Source of the DNA: Nitriliruptoraceae bacterium
GTDB taxonomy: Bacteria > Actinomycetota > Nitriliruptoria > Nitriliruptorales > Nitriliruptoraceae
Direction: 5' to 3'
Assembly (NCBI GenBank): GCA_007134165.1
Contig: SLLJ01000378.1
Location: forward strand, 1 to 6,530
Length of the DNA: 6,530 bases
A program made the translations under genes and the position numbers. Positions 1-5,894 of this stretch are shown here, piece after piece. How positions within the stretch are numbered: position 1 is the stretch's first letter; the number at the start of each line of letters is the position of its first letter. The notes below the pieces were generated by a model. That model searched no databases and had not been told where the DNA came from. It worked only from the letters and a program-made list of their open reading frames with translations.

Positions 1-58
1 CAAGCGCGACTGGTCGCGCACTGGATGCACTGAGCGGGGTGGCGGGGGCGGCGACGAG

Positions 59-110
59 GGATGTGGCGTACGCAGGCGGTCACCGGTGACCGGCTGGGTA
101 CGCCGCATCC
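59..110. repeat. Near-perfect 52-nt palindrome (hairpin unit 1)
   Basis: The two 26-nt halves are reverse complements of each other at 23 of 26 positions, with mismatches only at 64/105, 72/97 and 76/93. The centre, CGGTCACCGGTGACCG at 77-92, is a perfect 16-nt palindrome with no loop. As RNA this would form a long hairpin; as DNA it could be a two-fold symmetric protein-binding site. There is no T-tract on either side, so it is not a classical intrinsic terminator. It lies 26 bp after a TGA at 31-33 that closes frame 1, so it could follow the end of a gene entering from the left. That gene cannot be verified from 10 codons. The unit recurs in degraded form at 124-171. Confidence 0.75.
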
Positions 111-123
111 TCCAGCGTGGACC

Positions 124-171
124 ACGTGGCGTACGCAACCGGACAGCCATGACCGCTTGGATACGCCGCGT
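124..171. repeat. Diverged copy of the palindrome (hairpin unit 2)
   Basis: Bases 124-174 align without gaps to 61-111 with about three quarters identity, an offset of 63 bp. The outer blocks are best kept: GTGGCGTACGCA is identical in both copies, and TACGCCGC recurs on the right side. Its own arms still pair (124-133 with 162-171, apart from the same t/g mismatch as in unit 1), and several inner pairs remain (136-138 with 157-159, 140-142 with 153-155). The central GGTCACCGGTGACC of unit 1 is lost, however. Conservation of the outer stem with decay of the centre suggests the arms are the older or more constrained part. I see no third copy in the window. Confidence 0.65.
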
Positions 172-850
172 CCCTGGGTGGGTCTCGGCGCTCCGGGCGA
201 TCGTCGTTGAACGCGCGATTGCAGGCGTCGACCGCACGTTGGCGTTTGCGTGGAAGCGCCTTGGAGCGTTCGGCGCCCACGCCGTGCGCCTCGGGCGCGT
301 CGCGACGCTCGTCGATGCGGCAGCCTCGGGTCTCTGCCGGTCCGGCGGTTGGCGTGCCGGCCCGGCTGCCGAACCTCCGGGGGTTCAGCACGCGTCGCTG
401 CGCTCTTGGCTGGGCCGCGCGGCCCAGCGATCGGACCCGGCCGGTCGTCAGGCGACCCGGTCGCGACGTCGGCACGTGGAGTGTTGGGACCGGCCGGACC
501 GGATGATGCGTGGACGCCGAGCGTTGTTGACCGACGAGGCGCGGACCGCTTCGGAATCGGTGTCCACCTGCGCGTCTTGCACCGGCCCCGTGCACCCCAG
601 TTCTTCAAGGACTCGCCACGACCGGCACGAACCGCCGGAGTCCGGCCGCGTCGAACGACCGTGTCCAGGTTGGCGTGCGAGGAGTGCAGGGGGTGCGCGG
701 GCCGGCGAGAAGAAGTCTGCGTGATACCGGCACCAGCGGTCCCGTCGATGCTCATCAGCCACGCCGACCAGGCACGATGCCGCGAAGAGGATGGTCAGCT
801 CGGATCGTCGTGCGGCGTCGCTTCTCCGGTTCGTCGCTATCGCGCCGGAC
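172..850. other. Stretch with no convincing gene
   Basis: Several frames are open for 100-240 codons here, including one on the plus strand that runs uninterrupted from base 2 to a stop at 724. The translations are dominated by arginine, with frequent serine, proline, cysteine and tryptophan. They show no recognisable motif, no membrane or signal segment, and no good ribosome site before a start. That is how GC-rich non-coding DNA or out-of-frame reading looks. What I can support are local dyads: a 20-nt palindrome at 409-428, GCGACC-C-GGTCGC at 452-464, and a GAACC/GGTTC pair around the CCTCCGGGGG stretch near 372-387. No tRNA or rRNA is visible. A badly decayed gene cannot be excluded. Confidence 0.5.
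409..428. repeat. Perfect 20-nt palindrome
   Basis: GCTGGGCCGCGCGGCCCAGC equals its own reverse complement across all 20 bases; pairing stops at 408/429 (g/g). With no unpaired centre it is a poor RNA loop and better suited to a dimeric DNA-binding site or a structural or recombination site. It lies in a region without a recognised gene, so no target can be assigned. A high-GC genome produces such dyads more often than average, so function is uncertain. Confidence 0.55.
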
Positions 851-1204
851 TCACTCGAGCCACGCCCAGGCCTTCGATTCGTCGTCGGAGGAGAAGGTCT
901 GCAGTTCCACCGGACCCGCCTTCGCCGCCTTGGTCAGCAACCCGGTCAGGGTGTCATCGGTGACGACCGCGACGCGTTCCACGTCATCACGGTTCTCCCG
1001 CACGAACCGCAGCCGCTCGTCCAACGCGGCGAAGAAGCTCGACAGCTCGAGGTCAGACAACCGGAACAGCACGCGGATCTTGCCGTGCCTGGCGATCTCG
1101 TCGCGCAGTTCACTGGCAAGTTGGAGGTATTCGTCTGCGCTCACCTCACCAGACAGCGAGTAGCCCACGACCGAATCGTGACTCTTCTCGAGTTGACGCA
1201 TCAT
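851..1204 (-). CDS. STAS / SpoIIAA-like domain protein
   Basis: A 117-residue soluble protein made of one small alpha/beta domain of the SpoIIAA-like (STAS-fold) family. The family pattern is followed throughout: an N-terminal strand ending in an SGEVSADEY turn (residues 18-26), a helix, a GKIRVLF strand (41-47), an amphipathic helix (about 55-70), then VERVAVVTDD (75-84) and a C-terminal DDESKAWAWLE helix (107-117) of the type that ends these proteins. Length is normal for the family. These proteins usually stand alone; some are thought to bind lipids or act in signalling, and a specific function is not established. I chose the ATG at 1204 because AAGGA lies 6 nt upstream; a second ATG follows immediately. 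The open frame continues upstream to an ATG at 1315, but that extension is arginine-rich, unlike the family, lacks a ribosome site and would cover a candidate promoter. No serine can be named as a phosphorylation site. The gene is divergent from the acyltransferase gene. Confidence 0.9.
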   Translation of the reverse strand: MMRQLEKSHDSVVGYSLSGEVSADEYLQLASELRDEIARHGKIRVLFRLSDLELSSFFAALDERLRFVRENRDDVERVAVVTDDTLTGLLTKAAKAGPVELQTFSSDDESKAWAWLE

Positions 1205-1263
1205 GCTGGTTCCTTGCCTCAAGGATGGGAGCGGGAACAGACCTGCTGCCACCCGCTGGATCC

Positions 1264-1291
1264 AACCTAAAGGCGCAAACAGGCCGCGCAA
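1264..1291 (-). promoter_or_regulatory. Candidate promoter for the STAS-like gene
   Basis: Read on the minus strand there is TTGCGC (1291-1286), a 16-nt spacer, and TAGGTT (1269-1264). The second fits TAnnnT, and the first resembles a weak TTGACA-type box. The -10 box lies about 60 nt before the ATG at 1204, a normal leader length. This is pattern matching in a GC-rich region and not proof. No equally good plus-strand promoter for the acyltransferase was seen in the same divergent gap. Confidence 0.3.
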
Positions 1292-1385
1292 CCGGTGCCT
1301 CGGCCGAACGGACACGCCCGCTCGCCCCCGCTCCGGCTGGTAGCGAAGACTGTCAGCATCGAGCCGCCGCGACCAAGGAGCCTCG

Positions 1386-2525
1386 GTGGTGGGCCTGCCA
1401 CAGCGGCTGTCCGAGGAACTCGACGGCTACGTCGAGCAGACACGTGCCGACCGTGACCGCTTCGTAGACCTGCTGCGGGTCGTGAGCATCGGGGTGGTCG
1501 TCGTCTGGCACTGGGCGCTGTCGGTCACCCAGTGGCGCGACGGGGCCCTCGTGATGCCCAACCCGATCGACGTGGTCCCCGGCGGCTGGCTGGCGACCTG
1601 GGTGCTGCAGATCATGCCGATGTTCTTCCTGGTGGGCGGGTTCGCGAACCACGCCGGGTGGAGCTCGGTGCAACGCGACGGCGGAGGGGCGAGGCAGTTC
1701 CTCGGCTCCCGACTGCGCCGCCTGCTGGTGCCCACCGGGGCGTTCGTGGCGGCATGGACGCTGTTCGATGGACTCATGCTCATGGTCTGGCCCGGCTACC
1801 GCAGCGTGCTCGAGTGGGGGACGATCGTCATCACGCCCTTCTGGTTCCTGGTGGCCTACCTGTGGGTCCTGCTGCTGGTCCCCGTCACCATACGGCTGCA
1901 CCAGACCGGTGGGGTCCTGACCCTCACGGTCCTGGGAGCGATCATCGCCCTGGTCGATGTGGGCCGGTTCCACCTCGGCGTCGCCTGGCTCGGGTTGGTC
2001 AACCGTGCCCTGGTGTACCTCTTCATTCACCAACTGGGCTACTTCGCCCGTGATGGGACCTACGACCGGATCGGCTGGCGCGGGCAGCTCGCGATCGTGT
2101 TCGGCGCGCTCGCCGCCATGATCGTGCTGACCAGTCTGCCCGTGTATCCCCGCTCGATGGTGGCCACCCGCGACATCGACTTCAGCCACCTGTGGCCCAC
2201 GACCGCAGTCGTCGCGGTGATGACAATGCTGCAGACCGGCGTGGCCATGCTGCTGCGTCCGGCACTGCGAGGGTGGCTGCAGCGGCGACGCGTGTGGAAG
2301 AGCGTCATCGGTATCAACGCGGTGATCCTCACCGTCTTCCTCTGGCACATGACGGCCAAGATCCTGGTCATCGCCGGCTACGAAGCACTCGACCTGCCTC
2401 GCCTGGAGGAACCGACGCGGCAATGGTGGCTACAGCGGCCGCTGTGGCTGCTTGCTCCCGCCGTGGCGCTCCTCCCGTTCGTCCTGTTGCTCGCGCCGCT
2501 CGAACTGCGCAGCCGCCGACGCTGA
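1386..2525 (+). CDS. Acyltransferase 3 family integral membrane protein
   Basis: A 379-residue polytopic membrane protein with roughly ten hydrophobic segments, of the acyltransferase 3 family (O-acyl transfer from a cytoplasmic donor to an envelope or secreted glycan, glycolipid or antibiotic). After a hydrophilic N-terminus, the first membrane segment carries the family's R-X10-H motif: Arg31 in FVDLLRVV and His42 in VVVWHWAL. Next come MPMFFLVGGFANHAGW (residues 77-92), the cytoplasmic SRLRRLLVPTG loop, a NRALVYLFIHQLGYFARDG segment and a late FLWHMTAKI segment, all typical of the actinobacterial branch. There is no C-terminal SGNH domain, so it is the short form. The start is GTG at 1386, with AAGGAG at 1375-1380, 5 nt upstream; a second GTG at 1389 is equally possible. 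A GACGCT-g-AGCGTC dyad (2518-2530) spans the stop codon. The acceptor cannot be deduced: neither neighbour is a glycan or natural-product gene. Confidence 0.9.
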   Translation: MVGLPQRLSEELDGYVEQTRADRDRFVDLLRVVSIGVVVVWHWALSVTQWRDGALVMPNPIDVVPGGWLATWVLQIMPMFFLVGGFANHAGWSSVQRDGGGARQFLGSRLRRLLVPTGAFVAAWTLFDGLMLMVWPGYRSVLEWGTIVITPFWFLVAYLWVLLLVPVTIRLHQTGGVLTLTVLGAIIALVDVGRFHLGVAWLGLVNRALVYLFIHQLGYFARDGTYDRIGWRGQLAIVFGALAAMIVLTSLPVYPRSMVATRDIDFSHLWPTTAVVAVMTMLQTGVAMLLRPALRGWLQRRRVWKSVIGINAVILTVFLWHMTAKILVIAGYEALDLPRLEEPTRQWWLQRPLWLLAPAVALLPFVLLLAPLELRSRRR

Positions 2526-2689
2526 GCGTCCGTGACCGGCGAGCCCCAGACAGCGGTGGCCACGGGCAAGCAGCCAGGGTGCACTCCCCGCCGAGATCCT
2601 CGGCCCATACCGTGGCGGTGCCCGGCAGTGACCGGTCCTGCCGCGATCTGGTCGGCGAACTGCCGCATCCCGCAATCGAGGAAGCCGGC
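2526..2689. promoter_or_regulatory. Leader region of the copper ATPase gene
   Basis: The 164-bp gap is long enough to hold a separate promoter for the ATPase. An imperfect dyad, GGCAG-t-GACCGGTC-CTGCC, lies at 2624-2642, about 50 bp before the GTG start, and TACCGT at 2608-2613 would pass as a -10 box, though no good -35 box precedes it. The dyad does not match the CsoR or CueR operator patterns I know. No clear terminator for the upstream acyltransferase is seen. Treat any operator call here as tentative. Confidence 0.25.
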
Positions 2690-4768
2690 GTGAACGAGCA
2701 GCAGACCCAAGCAGCCCAGCCCCAGGAGACGACCAGCGCTGCGGAGGACCACGACGGTCACGAGGGGCAGAGCGGCCACGAACATCACGCAGGACACGAC
2801 GACCACGCCACACAGTTCCGGGACCGGTTCTGGTTGACGCTGGCACTGTCGGTGCCAGTCGTGGTGTGGGCGCCGATGATCCAGGACTGGTTCGGCTACA
2901 CCGCACCGGACGTCCCCGGTGCACCATTGATCGCCCCCGTGCTGGGATCGGTCATCTTCTTCTTCGGCGGGTGGCCCTTCCTCACCGGCGCGGCCGAGGA
3001 GATCCGGGCACGGCAGCCCGGCATGATGCTGCTGATCGGGATGGCGATCACGGTCGCCTACCTCGCCTCGATGGCGACCACGCTCGGGCTGTTTGATGCC
3101 GAGGTGTGGTGGGAACTCGCGCTGCTGATCGCCGTGATGCTGCTCGGCCACTGGGTGGAGATGCGGGCCGTGGGCAGGGCCCAGGGCGCGCTCGCAGCCC
3201 TCGCCGAAATGATGCCCGACGAGGCGGAGAGGATCGGCGCGGACGGCGGCACCGAGACCGTGAGGGTCAGTGAGCTTCAGGTCGGCGACGTCGTGCTCGT
3301 GCGTCCCGGTGGCCGCGTGCCTGCCGACGGACAGGTCATCGATGGACAGGCTGACATCGACGAATCGATGATCACCGGCGAATCCTCCCCGGTCGCGCGC
3401 CGCGAGGGCGACCGGGTGGTGGCCGGCACGGTCGTCGCCGAGTCCAGTCTGCGCATCGAGGTCGATGCGATCGGGGACGACACCGCCCTCGCAGGCATCC
3501 AGCAGCTGGTCGAGGATGCCCAGCGATCGACGTCACGGACCCAGAAGCTCGCCGACCGAGCTGCCGCGCTGCTGTTCTACATCGCGGTCGTCGCCGCAGC
3601 CATCACCGCGGTCGTGTGGGTGCTCGCCGGTCAGCCGGCGTTCGCGCTGGACCGGTCGGTGACCGTGCTGATCATCGCGTGCCCGCATGCGCTCGGGCTC
3701 GCCATCCCGCTGGTCACCTCGATCTCCACCTCGAAGGCAGCCAGGTCGGGCATCCTGGTCACCGACCGGCTCGCGCTCGAAGCCACGCGAAGCATCGACA
3801 CCGTACTGTTCGACAAGACGGGGACCCTGACCCTCGGCGAGCACGGCGTCAGCGACGCCGCGGCAGCGCCCGGCACCGAGCTCGCGCAGGTGCTGCGACT
3901 GGCCGGAGCCGTCGAAGCCGACTCCGAACACCCCCTGGCCCGGGCGATCCACGACCATGCCGGCGATCAGGTCGGCGAACTGCCCACGGCCGAGGACTTC
4001 ACCTCGATGTCCGGTCGCGGCGTACAAGCAGACGTCGACGGTGCGCGGGTCGCCGTCGGGGGACCGGCGCTGCTGCGCGAGCACGGCCTGGAACTGCCGA
4101 CGGCGCTCGAGGAGCGCGCGAAAGGCTGGCGAGAACATGGGGCCGCCGTCCTCGCCGTCATCCGCGACGACGAAGTCATCGGCGCGTTCGCCCTCGCCGA
4201 CCAGGTGCGGGACGCGTCACGAGCAGCGGTCCACGAGCTGCACACCGCCGGGGTCACCGTCGCCATGATCACCGGCGACGCGCAACAGGTCGCCGATGCC
4301 ATCGCCGCCGAACTCGGCATCGACGAGGTGTACGCCGAGGTGCTGCCCGAGGACAAGGCCGACCAGGTCTCCGCGCTGCAGGAGCAGGGCCGCAAGGTGG
4401 CGATGGTCGGCGACGGGGTGAACGATGCCCCCGCGCTGGCCCGCGCGGATGTCGGCATCGCCATCGGTGCCGGCACCGACGTCGCGATCGAGTCCGCCGG
4501 GCTGGTGCTGGCCTCCGACGATCCCAGGGGGGTCGTCGCGATCCGGCAGCTGTCGCAGGCGACCTACCGCAAGATGATCCAGAACCTATGGTGGGCCGCC
4601 GGCTACAACATCGTCGCGCTCCCGTTGGCAGCGGGCGTGCTGGCCCCGATCGGGTTCATCCTCCCGATCGCCGTCGGAGCGATCCTGATGTCGACCTCGA
4701 CCGTCGTCGTCGCACTCAACGCCCAGTTGCTCCGCCGCTTCGAGGTGTCGGGCGCGTCGACCGGGTGA
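2690..4768 (+). CDS. copB: P1B-3 copper/silver-exporting P-type ATPase (CopB type)
   Basis: A 692-residue inner-membrane pump that uses ATP to export copper (Cu2+ in characterised CopB proteins) or silver. The N-terminus lacks a CxxC heavy-metal domain and instead has a His-rich tail, seven His between residues 21 and 39. Four membrane segments follow (about 47-64, 80-100, 112-132, 140-156, the last with LLGHWVEMR). The actuator loop has TGES at 229-232. Segment 6 carries the metal-binding CPH (331-333). Catalytic DKTGT starts at Asp375; the P1B-specific His-Pro is H414-P415; MITGD is at 526-530 and GDGVNDAP at 574-581. Segment 7 has N632-X6-Y639-N640, and segment 8 has MSTST (667-671) then N677-A678. 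CPH, YN and MSxST together define the P1B-3 class; Cu+ pumps have CPC. Start: GTG at 2690, 5 nt after GAGGAAG. The frame is open further upstream, but that part lies inside the acyltransferase gene in another frame. All catalytic residues are present, so it should be active. No copper regulator or chaperone gene is nearby. Confidence 0.96.
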   Translation: MNEQQTQAAQPQETTSAAEDHDGHEGQSGHEHHAGHDDHATQFRDRFWLTLALSVPVVVWAPMIQDWFGYTAPDVPGAPLIAPVLGSVIFFFGGWPFLTGAAEEIRARQPGMMLLIGMAITVAYLASMATTLGLFDAEVWWELALLIAVMLLGHWVEMRAVGRAQGALAALAEMMPDEAERIGADGGTETVRVSELQVGDVVLVRPGGRVPADGQVIDGQADIDESMITGESSPVARREGDRVVAGTVVAESSLRIEVDAIGDDTALAGIQQLVEDAQRSTSRTQKLADRAAALLFYIAVVAAAITAVVWVLAGQPAFALDRSVTVLIIACPHALGLAIPLVTSISTSKAARSGILVTDRLALEATRSIDTVLFDKTGTLTLGEHGVSDAAAAPGTELAQVLRLAGAVEADSEHPLARAIHDHAGDQVGELPTAEDFTSMSGRGVQADVDGARVAVGGPALLREHGLELPTALEERAKGWREHGAAVLAVIRDDEVIGAFALADQVRDASRAAVHELHTAGVTVAMITGDAQQVADAIAAELGIDEVYAEVLPEDKADQVSALQEQGRKVAMVGDGVNDAPALARADVGIAIGAGTDVAIESAGLVLASDDPRGVVAIRQLSQATYRKMIQNLWWAAGYNIVALPLAAGVLAPIGFILPIAVGAILMSTSTVVVALNAQLLRRFEVSGASTG

Positions 4769-4831
4769 AGCAGGTCGGGAGAACCAGCACGGGACAGAGC
4801 AGCAACAGGCGCCTCGTCGGTCAGGGTTCGG

Positions 4832-4858
4832 TTGGCGCCGCCAATCGTGATGGCGGCG
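4832..4858 (+). repeat. Overlapping alternative hairpins after copB
   Basis: Two perfect inverted repeats share sequence. TTGGCG (4832-4837) pairs with CGCCAA (4839-4844) across one base. CGCCGCCA (4836-4843) pairs with TGGCGGCG (4851-4858) around the 7-nt loop ATCGTGA. Only one can form at a time. The second, 8 bp of mostly G-C pairs located about 70 nt beyond the ATPase stop, could work as a terminator or mRNA-end stabiliser, but no run of T follows it. The rest of the 4769-4983 spacer shows no clear promoter or gene. Confidence 0.45.
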
Positions 4859-4983
4859 AGAGACTCCGAGGTGGCAGGATGATGTGCTGGCCTGAACCGG
4901 GCGCATGCGGGTGTCGGGCAGGGACGGCCGGCTCCCACCCGTGACGCCACCGCCGGACATCCGTCGACGGAGAAGGGCCAACG

Positions 4984-5869
4984 ATGGCCACGGCGATCCG
5001 ACGCAGCCCACTGATCTCGTTCTTCGTGCTCGCCTACCTGCTGTCCTGGGCGGTCTGGACACCACTGGTCTTCCTCGACCTCGCCGAGGAGTCGACCACG
5101 GTCGTGATGCGGGTCGGCGTGCTCGGGCCGATGGCCGGGCGCTCATCGTGGCGGGGGTCACCGGCACCAGCCGGCTCTTCTGGCGCTCCACACTGAATGT
5201 GGCGGGTCAGGCCCGTGTGGCACCTGGTCGCCCTTGGCATCCCCGTGCTGGTTCTCACCGTTGTCCTGACGGTTGACCGGCTGTGGGGGGGTCGCTGATC
5301 CGTCCGCACCAGTGCTCGTGGAGGCTGGCGTGCCCTTCGCGTTCTCCCCGCTCATGCTGGTGTTCATGATCCTCGTCGGCGGTGGCATGGAGGAGCCCGG
5401 TTGGCGCGGCTTCGCCCAGATCCGGCTGCTGAGGCGCTTCACCCCCTGACCACGAGCGTGATCCTGGGACTGATCTGGACCGCCTGGCACGCCCCGCGGT
5501 TCTTCGTGCCGGGATCTTCCCAGCAAGGCCTTGAGATCGGCTGGTACCCAGCCGCGATCGGCGGGATGTCCATCACCCTCACCCCGGGTGTTCGTGCGGT
5601 CGGGCGGCAGCGCGTTGCTCGCGATCGTCTTCCACGGTGGCATCAATGCGATCAACGCTTGGACGCCGGCGTTCGTCGTCACCGTCGCCGGGACCGAGCT
5701 GTCGGGCTTCGCCGTGTTGGAGATGACCAACATCCTGATCGGGCTCGCCGTGCTGCTCGGCGGTCCACGGTGGTTCTTCCGCCGACTGGCGGCGAGCAAC
5801 CCGCTGTTCGAGCTGGCTCCATCCGCTCCGGCAACGGCCCCCGATACCGGTCGAGCGGTCGCCGGCTGA
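4984..5869 (+). pseudogene. CPBP-family intramembrane metalloprotease, frameshifted
   Basis: Pieces in all three plus frames join into one CPBP (CAAX-protease/bacteriocin-processing, Rce1-like) membrane protease of about 294 residues. Breaks: one base missing in the G-run 5137-5139; one extra near 5196-5199; one extra in the seven-G run 5285-5291; one missing in the C-run 5442-5446; one extra in 5582-5588. The net change of +1 makes the 886-nt span equal 295 codons after repair. The N-terminus (ATG 4984, GGAGAAGGG ending 6 nt before) opens with a hydrophobic ISFFVLAYLLSWAVW segment. All catalytic motifs survive: EEPGWR (5390-5407; EExxxR), WTAWH with His at 5488 (F/WxxxH), and HGGIN (His 5633, Asn 5645; HxxxN). 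The tail ends TGRAVAG. As written no functional protease is made. With the motifs intact, this is either very recent inactivation or homopolymer sequencing error; neighbouring genes with similar runs are intact. Substrate unknown. Confidence 0.85.
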
Positions 5870-5894
5870 GCGCGCGGGGCACGGCGGTCTCAGT

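Noticed and set aside
1..33. Possible 3' end of a gene entering from the left (10 codons then TGA in frame 1).
   Set aside because: Too short to recognise or to test for coding bias. Another frame is open from the edge to a TGA at 87-89, and a third to 724, so the choice would be arbitrary.
80..595. A 171-codon minus-strand frame whose C-terminus has repeated DAAYP(A/S)GH peptides.
   Set aside because: The peptide repeat is just the translation of the two DNA palindromes, whose 63-bp spacing keeps phase in every frame. Nothing else in it looks like a protein.
86..724. A 212-codon plus-strand open frame starting at an ATG.
   Set aside because: The product is arginine-rich with no motif. The ATG lies inside the palindromic unit with no ribosome site, and other frames on both strands are also long here, as expected of stop-poor GC-rich DNA.
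1205..1315. N-terminal extension of the STAS-like protein to an ATG at 1315.
   Set aside because: The extra 37 residues do not fit the family and have no ribosome site, while AAGGA sits 6 nt before the ATG at 1204.
1353..2423. A 356-codon minus-strand frame opposite the acyltransferase gene.
   Set aside because: Rich in His, Gln, Asp and Pro with no motif; it is the antisense shadow of a membrane-protein gene.
2192..2689. Upstream extension of the copper ATPase frame.
   Set aside because: It overlaps most of the 3' third of the well-supported acyltransferase gene in another frame. GTG 2690 has a strong ribosome site and gives the family's normal length.
2840..2858. CTGGCAC/GTGCCAG hairpin early in the ATPase gene.
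   Set aside because: It falls in codons for the first membrane segment, where Leu-Ala-Leu-Ser-Val-Pro in GC-rich codons readily gives such a dyad; no sign of regulation.
4879..4944. A 21-residue, three-cysteine mini-ORF starting ATGATG between copB and the CPBP gene.
   Set aside because: The ribosome site is weak, and there is no repeat, family match or conserved Cys pattern to support translation; short frames like this are common by chance.
3616..4944. A 442-codon plus-strand frame overlapping the copper ATPase.
   Set aside because: Arginine-rich shadow of the ATPase gene, which carries all the P-type ATPase motifs in the other frame.
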